Source: Actinocorallia populi (GTDB lineage Bacteria; Actinomycetota; Actinomycetes; Streptosporangiales; Streptosporangiaceae). From it: a stretch of 64,000 nt of DNA. The notes under the pieces are model-generated. The model ran no database searches and was not told the DNA's origin. It worked only from the letters and a program-made list of their open reading frames with translations. Below are positions 40,470-48,789 of the stretch, piece after piece. The first letter of the stretch is position 1. Each line of letters begins with the position of its first letter. The DNA is taken from NCBI RefSeq assembly GCF_002995495.1, contig NZ_PVZV01000001.1:1302001-1366000 (forward strand), in the 5' to 3' direction. The position numbers and the translations under genes were made by a program.

Positions 40470-40961
40470 ATGGTCTCTCTGCCCCGCAAACCCTCCGTAC
40501 CGCCCCGCAAGTCCCCCCGGCGCCGGGCCGACCGGGACTTCGAGCAGATCGCCTGGTGGCTGCTGTTCGCCGTCCTGGGCACCTACGGCGCCGTCATGCT
40601 GAACTGGCGCGTGCTGCTGCTCACCCTGCTGCTGTGGAGCTTCTACGAGTTCTGCATGGTGCGCACCCGCTGCCGTGTCAAGACCAGGCAGGGCTTCGAG
40701 TGCGTCGAGCCGGTGCGCGGCCGGATCTTCGCCCATGACAGCCGCCACCAGGACGTCAAGAACGACGGCCTGTGGAACCTCATCGGCCGCCACAACCCCC
40801 GCTACACCCCGCGGATCTCCGAACCCAACCGCGACACCGGGGTGGTCCTGGTCGCCCCGCGCGTCCGCCACCGCCTGGACAGGAACGACCGCTACCTGCT
40901 GTACCTTGCCGCCTTCGGCACGGTCGTCTCCCTCGTCGGGATGCTCTGGGGCCTTCTCTGA
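40470..40961 (+). CDS. Conserved actinobacterial membrane protein of unknown function
   Basis: A 163-aa protein with a basic N-terminus, two adjacent spans (about 28-60: WWLLFAVLGTYGAVMLNW, VLLLTLLLWSFYEFCMV), a soluble middle part and one C-terminal span (YLLYLAAFGTVVSLVGMLWG). The middle part holds the odd CRVKTRQGFECVEPVRGR stretch. I do not recognise a family. ATG 40470 has only a distant AGAAGG. It stands alone between ygfZ and dtd. Confidence 0.65.
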   Translation: MVSLPRKPSVPPRKSPRRRADRDFEQIAWWLLFAVLGTYGAVMLNWRVLLLTLLLWSFYEFCMVRTRCRVKTRQGFECVEPVRGRIFAHDSRHQDVKNDGLWNLIGRHNPRYTPRISEPNRDTGVVLVAPRVRHRLDRNDRYLLYLAAFGTVVSLVGMLWGLL

Positions 40962-41004
40962 CCCGCCAGTCCGGGGGCTCCGGCCCGCGGGCGGCCCCGG
41001 ACGG

Positions 41005-41430
41005 TCAGACCTCGACGATCAGGGTGACGGGGCCGTCGTTGACCAGGCGGACGGCCATGTCGGCGCCGAAGCGGCCGGTGGCCACGGTGGCGCCCAGGCC
41101 GCGCAGGGCGTCCACGACGGCGTCGACGAGGGGCTCGGCGACGTCGCCTTTGGCGGCGGCCAGCCAGGACGGGCGGCGGCCCTTGGCGGTGTCGCCGTAG
41201 AGGGTGAACTGGCTGATCACCAGCAGCGGGGCGTCGAGGTCGGAGCAGGACCTCTCGCCGGGCAGGACGCGCAGCCCCCACAGCTTGGCGGCGAGCCGGG
41301 CGGCCTTGGCCGGGTCGTCGCCGTGGGTGACGCCGACCAGGACCACCAGGCCGGGTCCGCGGATCTCGCCCACGACCTCGCCGCCGACGCTGACAGAGGC
41401 TTCGCTCACCCGTTGGACCACCGCACGCAT
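41005..41430 (-). CDS. dtd: D-aminoacyl-tRNA deacylase
   Basis: A 141-aa dimeric enzyme that removes D-amino acids (and glycine from tRNA-Ala) wrongly attached to tRNA. It has [15 protein letters not shown] at the N-terminus, the active-site SQFTLYGD and the C-terminal NDGPVT motif, whose Gly-cis-Pro blocks L-amino acids. The length is normal. It is divergent from blaI. Confidence 0.95.
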   Translation of the reverse strand: MRAVVQRVSEASVSVGGEVVGEIRGPGLVVLVGVTHGDDPAKAARLAAKLWGLRVLPGERSCSDLDAPLLVISQFTLYGDTAKGRRPSWLAAAKGDVAEPLVDAVVDALRGLGATVATGRFGADMAVRLVNDGPVTLIVEV

Positions 41431-41465
41431 GCGCCCAGTCTCCCAGGCCGCTTCGGAACGACCTC

Positions 41466-41479
41466 CCGTAGTACTACGG
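41466..41479. promoter_or_regulatory. Candidate BlaI operator
   Basis: CCGTAGTACTACGG is a perfect 14-bp palindrome 33 bases before the blaI start. BlaI/MecI operators typically carry TACTA/TAGTA half sites, and TAGTACTA forms the core here. Confidence 0.6.
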
Positions 41480-41511
41480 TGTGTCCTGAGTCACAGGGTA
41501 GGATAAAAGAC

Positions 41512-41862
41512 GTGAAAGGTCTGGGAGAGCTCGAACGCGCTGTGATGGAAGTGTTGTGGGCCAGGGAAGCACCGGCCACGGCACGCGAGGTGGGGCGGGC
41601 ACTGGCCGACCGGGACCTCGCGCACACCACGGTGATGACGGTTCTGGACCGCCTGGCCAAGAAGGGCTTCCTCGCCCGCGAGCGGGACGGCCGCGCCTGG
41701 TCGTACCGGCCCGCCGACACCCGCGAGGGGTACGTCGCCGAGCTCATGCTGGGCGCCCTGGCGCTCAGCGGCGACCGCGACGCCGCCCTGGCGCACTTCG
41801 CCCGTTCGGTCACCGGCGACGAGGCCGCCGCGCTCCGCCGCGTCCTGGAGGACCTCGAGTGA
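41512..41862 (+). CDS. blaI: BlaI/MecI-family repressor
   Basis: A 116-aa winged-helix repressor. It shows LGELERAVMEVLW at the N-terminus, HTTVMTVLDRLAKKGFLARERDGRAWSY in the DNA-binding wing and a helical dimerisation end. It forms an operon with a membrane metalloprotease, the arrangement that senses cell-wall stress or beta-lactams. GTG 41512 lacks a clear ribosome site; the longer frame upstream is not coding. It is likely autoregulated through the palindrome at 41466-41479. Confidence 0.9.
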   Translation: MKGLGELERAVMEVLWAREAPATAREVGRALADRDLAHTTVMTVLDRLAKKGFLARERDGRAWSYRPADTREGYVAELMLGALALSGDRDAALAHFARSVTGDEAAALRRVLEDLE

Positions 41863-42743
41863 CGAGCTGGGTGGCGCTCGCGGCCCTGTCTCTCGCGACT
41901 CTTCCGGGCGCGGAGCTGCTTTCCCGCGCCCGCTGGACCTGGCGCACACCGCGGATCGGCATCCTGCTCTGGCAGGCGCTCGGCCTCGCCTGGGGTCTGG
42001 CGACCATCGGCGCGCTGCTCGGTTTCGCGCTCTCCCCCTACGGGGCGGGCGTGCTGCACGGCCTGTTCGCGCTGTCGGAGGACGGCTCGGGTCTCGGCCT
42101 GCACCACAAGGCGGCGCTGCTGGCCGGGATGGCGCTGGCCGGCTCCCTCATCGGCATGCTGTTGCTGTCGGGCTTCCGGGTGGTGCGCGCCCGCGCGCGG
42201 CACCGCGCGCTGCTCAGCCTGATCGCCCGCCGCACCGGCAGGGGCGGCACCCTGGTCGTCGACCACCCCGAGGCCGCCGCCTACTGCGTGCCCGGCATGC
42301 GCTCCAAGATCGTGATCAGCGCGGGCACGCTGGAACTGCTGGACTCCCGGGAGCTGGACGCGGTGCTCGCCCACGAGCACGCCCACGCCAGGGAGCGCCA
42401 CGACCTGGTGCTGCTGCCGTTCACCTCGCTGCCCCGCATCGGCCTGGTCGCCCGGTCGCTGGACGCCGTCGCGCTGCTCATCGAGATGACCGCCGACGAC
42501 CGCGCGCTGCAGGACCGCCCGCCCAGGGAGCTGGCCAAGGCGCTGCTGCGCTTCGCCACCGCGCCCTCGGCCGCGACGCCCTCCTGCGCCCTGTCGGCGC
42601 TGCCCGAGGGCGGTCCGGTGATGGCGCGGGTGCAGCGGCTGCTCAACCCGGCGCCCCGGCCCGCCTGGGTGCAGTCGGCGGCCCTGGTGTCGGCCGTCCT
42701 GCTGACCTCGGGTCCGCTGCTGCTGTGGGTACTGCCGCACTGA
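41859..42743 (+). CDS. M56/M48-type membrane metallopeptidase (BlaR1-like, no sensor domain)
   Basis: A 294-aa integral membrane zinc protease with HEHAH at H172-H176 and about five spans. It lacks the penicillin-binding sensor domain of true BlaR1, as in M. tuberculosis BlaR. It probably cleaves the BlaI repressor after a signal (family knowledge). GTG 41859 overlaps the blaI stop (GTGA). Confidence 0.85.
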   Translation: MTSWVALAALSLATLPGAELLSRARWTWRTPRIGILLWQALGLAWGLATIGALLGFALSPYGAGVLHGLFALSEDGSGLGLHHKAALLAGMALAGSLIGMLLLSGFRVVRARARHRALLSLIARRTGRGGTLVVDHPEAAAYCVPGMRSKIVISAGTLELLDSRELDAVLAHEHAHARERHDLVLLPFTSLPRIGLVARSLDAVALLIEMTADDRALQDRPPRELAKALLRFATAPSAATPSCALSALPEGGPVMARVQRLLNPAPRPAWVQSAALVSAVLLTSGPLLLWVLPH

Positions 42744-42878
42744 CAGGGCCCGGCACCGTTAGAATGCGGTCCACCTTCGGGAACCCGGTGATGTGCCCCG
42801 GGTGGTTCACCGTGGTCTCGCCGGGCCCGCTCCATGGACCCGGCCGCTTCGTGTCGTCTTCATAGTGCAGGGGAGCCC

Positions 42879-43607
42879 GTGCGCCGGAAACTCACGTGCG
42901 GTCTGACGGCGCTCGCGCTGCTCACCGGATGCTCCGCCTCTCCGGCGGCCGGACCCGAGAGTCCCCCCGCGACGTCGAGCACGCCCCAGACGCAGCGGGC
43001 GCCCGTCGTGATGTTCCTCGGGGACAGCTACACCGCGGGCACCGGCAAGGTGTCGCCGGAGCGCACGTACGCCGGCGACCTGGCCCGCAAGCTCGGCTGG
43101 CAGGCGATCATCGGGGGCTGGCCGGGCACGGGCTTCCTGGCCCGCGGCAGGGTCGGCAAGGACTTCACCCGGCTGTTCGCCGACCAGCTCGCCTGGCGGC
43201 CCGCCCCGGACCTGGTGATCGTCGCGGGCGGCCACAACGACGCCAACCGCAAGCACCCGCTGAACGGGCTGAACGACGCGGTCTGGCAGCTGGTCAACGG
43301 GATCAAGGAGCGCTGGCCCGGGGTGCCGCTGGTGCTGGTCGGGCCGATGTGGGGCGGGACTCCGACGAAGCCGGCGCTGGCCGTCCGCGACGTCATGCGC
43401 ACGGTCGCCGGGCAGCTCCAGGTGCCCTTCGTCGACCCGCTGGCGGAGAAGTGGATCACCGGGGACGTGAGCAGGGGCACCGGCAACGCCGACCTGTACA
43501 TCCGGCGGGACGAGGTGCACCCCAACGAGACGGGCAACGCCTACTTCGCCGACAAGATGCTGGCCGCGCTGACCCGGCTGGGCATGGACAAGCCCGCGGC
43601 GGGCTGA
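42879..43607 (+). CDS. SGNH/GDSL-hydrolase lipoprotein
   Basis: A 242-aa exported lipoprotein: lipobox LLTGC (Cys18), Ser/Pro-rich linker, then an SGNH esterase domain with GDSY (nucleophile S50), GGHND (Asn) and RRDEVHPNETG (Asp-His). It is probably an esterase or acyl/acetyl hydrolase at the wall; substrate unknown. GTG 42879 follows AGGGGAG. A TAGAAT -10-like element stands near 42761. Confidence 0.82.
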   Translation: MRRKLTCGLTALALLTGCSASPAAGPESPPATSSTPQTQRAPVVMFLGDSYTAGTGKVSPERTYAGDLARKLGWQAIIGGWPGTGFLARGRVGKDFTRLFADQLAWRPAPDLVIVAGGHNDANRKHPLNGLNDAVWQLVNGIKERWPGVPLVLVGPMWGGTPTKPALAVRDVMRTVAGQLQVPFVDPLAEKWITGDVSRGTGNADLYIRRDEVHPNETGNAYFADKMLAALTRLGMDKPAAG

Positions 43608-43638
43608 CCGCGCGCGGGCTCGTGACGGGGGGAGCGGG

Positions 43639-43989
43639 CTACCAGGGACCGTAGGGGCCCATGTTGCGGTGGCCGCCCCCGCCGATCGCCTTGACGGCGG
43701 GGCGGACGTCCGCGAGGTAGATCACGGCGGCGATGAACGCGGCGATCGAGAAGATGCCCAGGGCGCCCATGCCGGGGAAGCCGACCGCGGAGGCGAATCC
43801 GAAGAGGGTCGCGAACCCCAGGATGATCACCCACATCTTCTTGGTCTGCTTGCCGGCCGCGGGGAACGCCTGGGCGGGGCGGCGGACGACGTCGAACAGG
43901 GCGAAGGCCTCCATCAGGAACGCGATGATCGCCAGCGCCAGGAACACGTAGGCCAGCCCGTTGTGGATGCTGCCGAGCAAGAGGATCAC
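43639..43989 (-). CDS. DUF2516-family membrane protein
   Basis: A 116-aa protein with three to four hydrophobic spans (AYVFLALAIIAFLMEAFALF, MWVIILGFATLFGFASAVGF, IFSIAAFIAAVIYLADVRP). It matches the small DUF2516 proteins that accompany hbhA in mycobacteria (the Rv0476 position). Function unknown. GTG 43989 is the start; the ribosome site is poor. Confidence 0.8.
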   Translation of the reverse strand: MILLLGSIHNGLAYVFLALAIIAFLMEAFALFDVVRRPAQAFPAAGKQTKKMWVIILGFATLFGFASAVGFPGMGALGIFSIAAFIAAVIYLADVRPAVKAIGGGGHRNMGPYGPW

Positions 43990-44027
43990 CTTCCCGAGGT
44001 TCCGCTGTGGTCACCTTACAGAACAAT

Positions 44028-44058
44028 CGCCCCCACCCGAAGGTTCCGGATGGGGGCG
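44028..44058 (-). terminator. Terminator after the hbhA-like gene (minus strand)
   Basis: CGCCCCCA (44028-44035) pairs with TGGGGGCG (44051-44058) plus a partly paired inner stem; read on the minus strand it is followed by the T-rich GATTGTTCTG. Confidence 0.6.
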
Positions 44059-44089
44059 GGCAGAACAGGGAGACGCCGCACGTGGCGGC

Positions 44090-44587
44090 TCAGTCGGTCG
44101 CCTTGCGGGCGGCGGGCCTGCGCGCGGCCGTGGTGGTCCTGGCGGGCCTGGCGGCGGCGGGAGCCTCCACCGACTTGGCCTCCTGGGCCTCGGAGGCGAC
44201 CTCGTCGGCGGCCTTGTTGATGACCGTGCGGCCCCGCTCGGCGAGCTCCTCGATGACCCCGTTGACCTTGGCGGTCATGGTCGCGACGTAGTCCTGGATC
44301 GAGACGGCCTCGGTCTTGCCCTGGGCCTTGGCCACGTTGGCCTTGACCTCGTTGAGCCGGACGGTGGCGGTGGTGCGGGCCTTGGTGACCCGTTCGTTCA
44401 CCTCGCCGCGCACGTCGTTGACGTTCTCCAGCACCGTGACGCGGTACTTGCCGTAGTTCTCGGTGAGCTCGGCGCGCACCTTGGTGATGGTCTCGGGCAT
44501 CTCACGGAGCTTCTCGACGGCCAGGTCGACCGCTCCGGCCCCGGTGTAGACGGCCTTGTTGTCCCTGATCTTCTCGGCCAGAGTCAT
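44090..44587 (-). CDS. Heparin-binding hemagglutinin-like coiled-coil protein
   Basis: A 165-aa protein with an N-terminal hydrophobic/helical region, a long coiled coil (about 35-125, heptads such as VRAELTENYGKYRVTVLENV) and a basic Ala/Arg/Pro tail (AARPARTTTAARRPAARKATD region). This matches HbhA of mycobacteria, which binds heparan sulfate through such a tail; in an environmental organism a role in adhesion, lipid bodies or polar growth is as likely. It is coupled to the XRE gene by ATGA. Confidence 0.78.
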   Translation of the reverse strand: MTLAEKIRDNKAVYTGAGAVDLAVEKLREMPETITKVRAELTENYGKYRVTVLENVNDVRGEVNERVTKARTTATVRLNEVKANVAKAQGKTEAVSIQDYVATMTAKVNGVIEELAERGRTVINKAADEVASEAQEAKSVEAPAAARPARTTTAARRPAARKATD

Positions 44588-44979
44588 CTTTCCTGATCCT
44601 CTCTGTCGGGTAGAGCCTCGTGCTCAGGCCCGGTGTCGGCTGCGTTCTCCCTCCGGAAGGACTCGTAGATGTCCAGCAGCACCTGCTTCTGCCGTTCGGA
44701 AAGAGAGATGTCGGCGCGTATCGCGGTCTGCACGTCCGTGTCCGCCTCGCGGTGTTCGAGGATGCCGGCCTGGATGTAGAGGGCCTCGGCGGAGATGCGC
44801 AGACCCTTGGCGATCTGCTGCAGGATCTCCGCGCTCGGCTTGCGCAGCCCGCGTTCGATCTGGCTGAGGTAGGGGTTGGACACCCCCGCCTGCTCCGCCA
44901 GCTGGCGGAGCGAGATCTTCGCGCGCTGCCTCTGCTCCCGGATGTACTCCCCGATGGAGCCGACCTTCGGACCTGCCAT
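44584..44979 (-). CDS. XRE-family HTH regulator upstream of hbhA
   Basis: A 131-aa protein. The Cro/C1-type helix-turn-helix is at about 10-65 (IGEYIREQRQRAKISLRQLA, GVSNPYLSQIERGLRKPS), followed by a helical C-terminal domain. It corresponds to Rv0474 of M. tuberculosis, also next to hbhA. ATG 44979 follows GGTGGAG; the frame is open to 45396 but that part is promoter region. It probably binds the GCAAGC/GCTTGC palindromes upstream (inference). Confidence 0.85.
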   Translation of the reverse strand: MAGPKVGSIGEYIREQRQRAKISLRQLAEQAGVSNPYLSQIERGLRKPSAEILQQIAKGLRISAEALYIQAGILEHREADTDVQTAIRADISLSERQKQVLLDIYESFRRENAADTGPEHEALPDREDQER

Positions 44980-44990
44980 GTCTCCACCCT

Positions 44991-45161
44991 GCTTGCTGAT
45001 GCTTGCTATTGCAAGCGCCAGGGGGTGTTCTTTCGGGTGAGTCCGATCACAGGGCGCGATGATCTCGTGACGGCGGTGGCCTTTTCTCGTTCCACTGTTT
45101 CCGGTCGCTGACGCAAAGTGAGGAAGAATGCGTGCTCCTGCAAGCATTTGAGCTTGCTCAA
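44991..45161. promoter_or_regulatory. Cluster of GCTTGC/GCAAGC inverted repeats
   Basis: Site 1: GCTTGC (44991), GCTTGC (45001) and GCAAGC (45011-45016). Site 2: GCAAGC (45140-45145) and GCTTGC (45152-45157), interlocked with TTGAGC-TT-GCTCAA (45148-45161). They lie between the divergent XRE and DUF2207 genes. The repeats suggest cooperative binding of a dimeric regulator, most simply the XRE protein. Confidence 0.6.
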
Positions 45162-45205
45162 GTTCGCATAGTGGCGCTGAGTGGTACCCACTACGCTTTG
45201 TGCAC

Positions 45206-46900
45206 ATGCTGGGTCGTATACGGCTGCTAGCCGCCCCCCTGGTCCTGCTGTTCCTGGCCGCCTCCCCCGGGCCCGCGCACGCCGCGGACACCGTGGCGGC
45301 CGCAGCGGCCGACACCGCCGATGACCGGGTGGTCCGTGACGAGGTGCTCCTCACCCTCGGGACCGACGGGGTACTGCACGCGAAAGAGATCATCACGTAT
45401 GACTTCGGAGCCGGAGGGGACGGCTTCGAGCGGGTCTACAGCACCCGCATCCACCACGACGGGAAGCGGGACCGCGTCTTCGAGGTGGAGAACCTCCAGG
45501 TGACGCAGCCTTACACCGCGTCACTGGCACAGGAGGACGAGCGGACGCTGGTGAAGGTGAGCGGCCCGCAGGCCTCCGGGCGGCAGACCGTCACGCTCGA
45601 ATACGACGTGGCGGGCGCGATCCTGCCGCTCCCGCAGGGCCAGGAGCTGCGCTGGACGGCCGTCGGCGGCTGGCGGGTCCCGGTGCAGGAGGCCGCGGTG
45701 GTCCTCGACACGGGGGTCATGATCCGCAACGTCAACTGCTTCGCGGGCACGCTCAGCAGCGTCATCGGGTGCAGCGAGTTCAGCACGAAGATGAAGCGGC
45801 GGCGGGCGGTCTACGGGCAGCAGAACATGCTTCCCGACGAGTACCTGACGGTGGTCTCGGGCCTGCCTCCGGAGGCGACCAGCGGCGGCCCCTCCTACGT
45901 CGAGCGCAAGACGCTGGCGACATCCTTCGCCATCAACGCGGTGACGGGCGGCGCGCTGGCGGCCCTGCTCGTCCTGCTGGTCGGCGGGCTGGCGCTGCTG
46001 TACTTCCTGCGCGGCCGCGACAAGCGCGCCGACTCCAGCGTCCGGGTGCCGCTGACGGCCACCGGCGACGGGCAGGCCGGGTTCGAGCCGCCGGACGGGG
46101 TGCGCCCCGGCCAGATCGGCACGCTGATCGACGAGCAGGCCGACGTCATCGACGTGACGGCGAGCATCATCGACCTCGCCGTCCGCGGCTACCTCCTGGT
46201 CGAGGAGGAGGAGGGCAAGAGCGACTGGGCGCTGCGCAGGCTGAACCGCCCGGTCAACGACCTGCACCCGTACGAGCAGATCCTCTACGACGGCCTGTTC
46301 CTCATGGGCGAGCGCGTCCGGCTGTCCCAGCTCGGCGGCACCTTCGCGCACAAGCTCGCCCAGGTGCGCAGCGCGCTGTACGAGGACGTGGTCGCGCAGG
46401 GCTGGTTCGCCCGGCGGCCCGACGCCGTCCGGTCCCGCTGGACGGTCGCCGGCCACGTCGTCACGGCGCTGGCGGCGGTGGGGACCGTCGTGCTGGCGGT
46501 CCTCACCAACTACGCGCTGGTCGGCTTCGCGGTGCTCGCCTTCGGCCTGGCGATGGCCTTCTTCGGCAGGCACATGCCGGCCAAGACCGGCAAGGGCTCC
46601 ACGGTCCTGGCCCACACGCTGGGCTTTCGTGACCACCTCCGGCGAGGGGAGGCGGCCGAGGTGCCCGATCGGCAGCGAATTGCACTCTTCTCCCGTTATC
46701 TTCCGTACGCAGTGGTGTTCGACGTCGTCGGACCCTGGGCCCGGACCGTGGAGGACGCGGGGGTGCAGGGCGGCGACAACCTCTACTGGTACGAAGGCCC
46801 GGCGGAGTGGGACCTGTCGAAGTTCGCCGACTCCATGCGGGCCTTCACCTTCGCCCTGTCGGGTGCGCTGGCGCAGTCCCGACCGTACGTAGGGAAGTAG
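45206..46900 (+). CDS. DUF2207-family membrane protein
   Basis: A 564-aa protein with signal peptide (to about residue 26), an extracytoplasmic DUF2207 beta-domain (about 40-230), a span (AINAVTGGALAALLVLLVGGLALLYFL), a cytosolic part with helical repeat and two later spans near 430-470 (VVTALAAVGTVVLAVL, ALVGFAVLAFGLAMAFFG). The family is widespread but of unknown function. ATG 45206 or GTG 45200 could start it, with no strong ribosome site. It starts 45 bases after a regulatory palindrome cluster shared with the XRE unit. Confidence 0.8.
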   Translation: MLGRIRLLAAPLVLLFLAASPGPAHAADTVAAAAADTADDRVVRDEVLLTLGTDGVLHAKEIITYDFGAGGDGFERVYSTRIHHDGKRDRVFEVENLQVTQPYTASLAQEDERTLVKVSGPQASGRQTVTLEYDVAGAILPLPQGQELRWTAVGGWRVPVQEAAVVLDTGVMIRNVNCFAGTLSSVIGCSEFSTKMKRRRAVYGQQNMLPDEYLTVVSGLPPEATSGGPSYVERKTLATSFAINAVTGGALAALLVLLVGGLALLYFLRGRDKRADSSVRVPLTATGDGQAGFEPPDGVRPGQIGTLIDEQADVIDVTASIIDLAVRGYLLVEEEEGKSDWALRRLNRPVNDLHPYEQILYDGLFLMGERVRLSQLGGTFAHKLAQVRSALYEDVVAQGWFARRPDAVRSRWTVAGHVVTALAAVGTVVLAVLTNYALVGFAVLAFGLAMAFFGRHMPAKTGKGSTVLAHTLGFRDHLRRGEAAEVPDRQRIALFSRYLPYAVVFDVVGPWARTVEDAGVQGGDNLYWYEGPAEWDLSKFADSMRAFTFALSGALAQSRPYVGK

Positions 46901-46902
46901 CG

Positions 46903-47964
46903 ATGATCGGACGGGTCGCGGGATCGGCGGCGCTGGCCGTGGCACTGGCCGCCGGATCGACCGGCGCGGCGGTGCACGCGGCGCCGAAGGGCAAGCCGAA
47001 GTGGCGCGCCCAGCAGGGGCCGGGGCCGCGGCTCGTCGGATCGCTCAACCAGGTCGAGTTCGCCGGGGACCAGCACGGGTGGGCCGCCGGGGTGGAGGGT
47101 CCCGACAACGACCTGGCCCTGTGGAAGTGGAACGGCGGGAAGTGGAAGCGCGCCAAGGCCGGCTGGAGGTTCGCTCCGGCCGGCCTGGCCGTTTCCGGCC
47201 CGAAGAAGGCGTGGCTCACCGGCGTGACGCTCTCCGCGGCGCACGCCCTCCACTACAACGGCAGGAAATGGCGCGAGGTCGCCTTCCCCGGGCCGGGCGC
47301 GCCCGTGGACCTCGCCGCTGCCCCGGACGGCACCGCCGTCTCCGTCGCCCGGCACGTGTTCGACGGCGTCAACACCGTCCAGCGCTGGAAGGACGGCAGG
47401 TGGCGGCCGATGAAGGTGCCGCTGCCGTCCGGGGCGTCCCTGGCCACCGTCGCCGTCGCGTCGAAGAAGGACATCTGGCTGGGCGGCGGCCGCCGCGTCG
47501 GCGAGGACGAGGTCGAGCCCCTGCTGATGCGCTGGAACGGCAGGTCCTGGAAGCGCATCGCGCTGAAGGGGGCCGCCGACAAGGCGGTCACGAAGATCAT
47601 CGCGGACGGGGACGGGAAGGCGTGGGCGCTGCGCGGCTCCACGGAGACCACCCTGCTGCGCTGGGACGGCGAACGGGTACGCGAGCGGAGGCTCCCCGGC
47701 GGCGTCGGCGCGCTGACCCTCACCCATGACGGCGCGGGCGGCGTCTGGGTGCTCCCCTACAGCCGCTCGGACGCGAAGGCCGCGCCCTACCTGCTGTGGA
47801 GCAAGGGCCGCTGGAAGTCCTTCACCGGGCCGCGCCGCAACGGCGTCGTCGGCCTCGGCGACCTCGACCTGATCCCCGGCACCTCCCGCGTGGTCTCCGT
47901 CGGCGGCCTCCAGCAGAAGGAGCCCAAGGAGCGGAAGTTCCCGATGCTGGAGATGTTCTCCTGA
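46903..47964 (+). CDS. Secreted propeller-like repeat protein 1
   Basis: A 353-aa exported protein (signal peptide to about AAVHA). It contains about six repeats with a W-x-G-x-x-W core: LWKWNGGKWKRA, HYNGRKWREV, RWKDGRWRPM, RWNGRSWKRI, RWDGERVRER, LLWSKGRWKS. Between them lie strand-like segments (GKAWALRG, GGVWVLPY), as in six-bladed propellers. ATG 46903 follows AGGGAAG, 3 bases after the DUF2207 stop. A paralogue lies at 48780-49838. I do not recognise an enzyme site; binding of a wall or extracellular ligand is likely. Confidence 0.7.
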   Translation: MIGRVAGSAALAVALAAGSTGAAVHAAPKGKPKWRAQQGPGPRLVGSLNQVEFAGDQHGWAAGVEGPDNDLALWKWNGGKWKRAKAGWRFAPAGLAVSGPKKAWLTGVTLSAAHALHYNGRKWREVAFPGPGAPVDLAAAPDGTAVSVARHVFDGVNTVQRWKDGRWRPMKVPLPSGASLATVAVASKKDIWLGGGRRVGEDEVEPLLMRWNGRSWKRIALKGAADKAVTKIIADGDGKAWALRGSTETTLLRWDGERVRERRLPGGVGALTLTHDGAGGVWVLPYSRSDAKAAPYLLWSKGRWKSFTGPRRNGVVGLGDLDLIPGTSRVVSVGGLQQKEPKERKFPMLEMFS

Positions 47965-47982
47965 GCCCTTACCTTGGACGGC

Positions 47983-48789
47983 GTGCGCGCGCGTAGGCCG
48001 GAGGGGGAGAGGACCAGGGGGACCACCAACGCCAACCGGCTGCGGCGCCAGGACCTGTGGATGGCGGCGACGCTCCGCCTCCCGGAGCACCCGCTGGTCG
48101 TCGACCTCGGGTACGGGGCCTCACCCGTCACGACCGTGGAGCTGTACGAGCGCCTGAGGGCCGTACGGCCGGACGTCCGGGTCGTGGGACTGGAGATCGC
48201 CCAGGAGCGCGTGGAGACCGCCAGGGAGTTCCTGAAGGCGCACAGGGGGCGCTACCCGGGCCTGTCGTTCGGGCTCGGCGGCTTCGAACTGCCCGTCGAG
48301 CGGGCACCCGACCTGGTGCGGGCGGCCAACGTCCTGCGCCAGTACGACGAGGACACCGCCTGGCGCGTGTGGGACCGGCTGCGCGAGGGACTGGCCCCCG
48401 GCGGGACGCTGGTCGAGGGGACCTGCGACGAGATCGGCCGGCGGCACGTGTGGGCGGCGCTCGACCGGAGCGGCCCGGCGACCGTCACGTTCGCCGCCGA
48501 CCTGCGGCACCTGCCCCGCCCGTCGGCGCTGGCCGAGCGGCTCCCCAAGACGCTGATCCACCGCAACGTCCCCGGCGAGCGGATCTACGACCTTCTCCGG
48601 GACCTGGACCGCGCCTGGGCCGTCGCGGCCCCCCAGTCGGTGTTCGGCCCCCGGCAGCGCTGGCTGTCGACCGTCGCGCTGGCCCGGCGGCGCTGGCCGG
48701 TGCTCACGCGCCCGCCCCTCGGCGGCCGCCGCCGCTGGCGGCTGGGCGAGCTGACCCTGCCGTGGGAGGCCGTCGCGCCCTACCGGTAG
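47983..48789 (+). CDS. Class I SAM-dependent methyltransferase
   Basis: About 268 aa. Motif I reads VVDLGYGASPVTTVELYERL (Gly-Tyr-Gly in place of the usual Gly-x-Gly), acid after strand 2 is VVGLEIAQERV, and APDLVRAANVLRQYDED is the post-I/II region. Unlike typical SAM enzymes there is a basic N-terminus with RGTTNANRLRRQDLW. Substrate unknown. GTG 47983 (or TTG 47974) may be leaderless, since TACCTT precedes it. Its end overlaps the convergent propeller gene by 10 bp. Confidence 0.7.
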   Translation: MRARRPEGERTRGTTNANRLRRQDLWMAATLRLPEHPLVVDLGYGASPVTTVELYERLRAVRPDVRVVGLEIAQERVETAREFLKAHRGRYPGLSFGLGGFELPVERAPDLVRAANVLRQYDEDTAWRVWDRLREGLAPGGTLVEGTCDEIGRRHVWAALDRSGPATVTFAADLRHLPRPSALAERLPKTLIHRNVPGERIYDLLRDLDRAWAVAAPQSVFGPRQRWLSTVALARRRWPVLTRPPLGGRRRWRLGELTLPWEAVAPYR

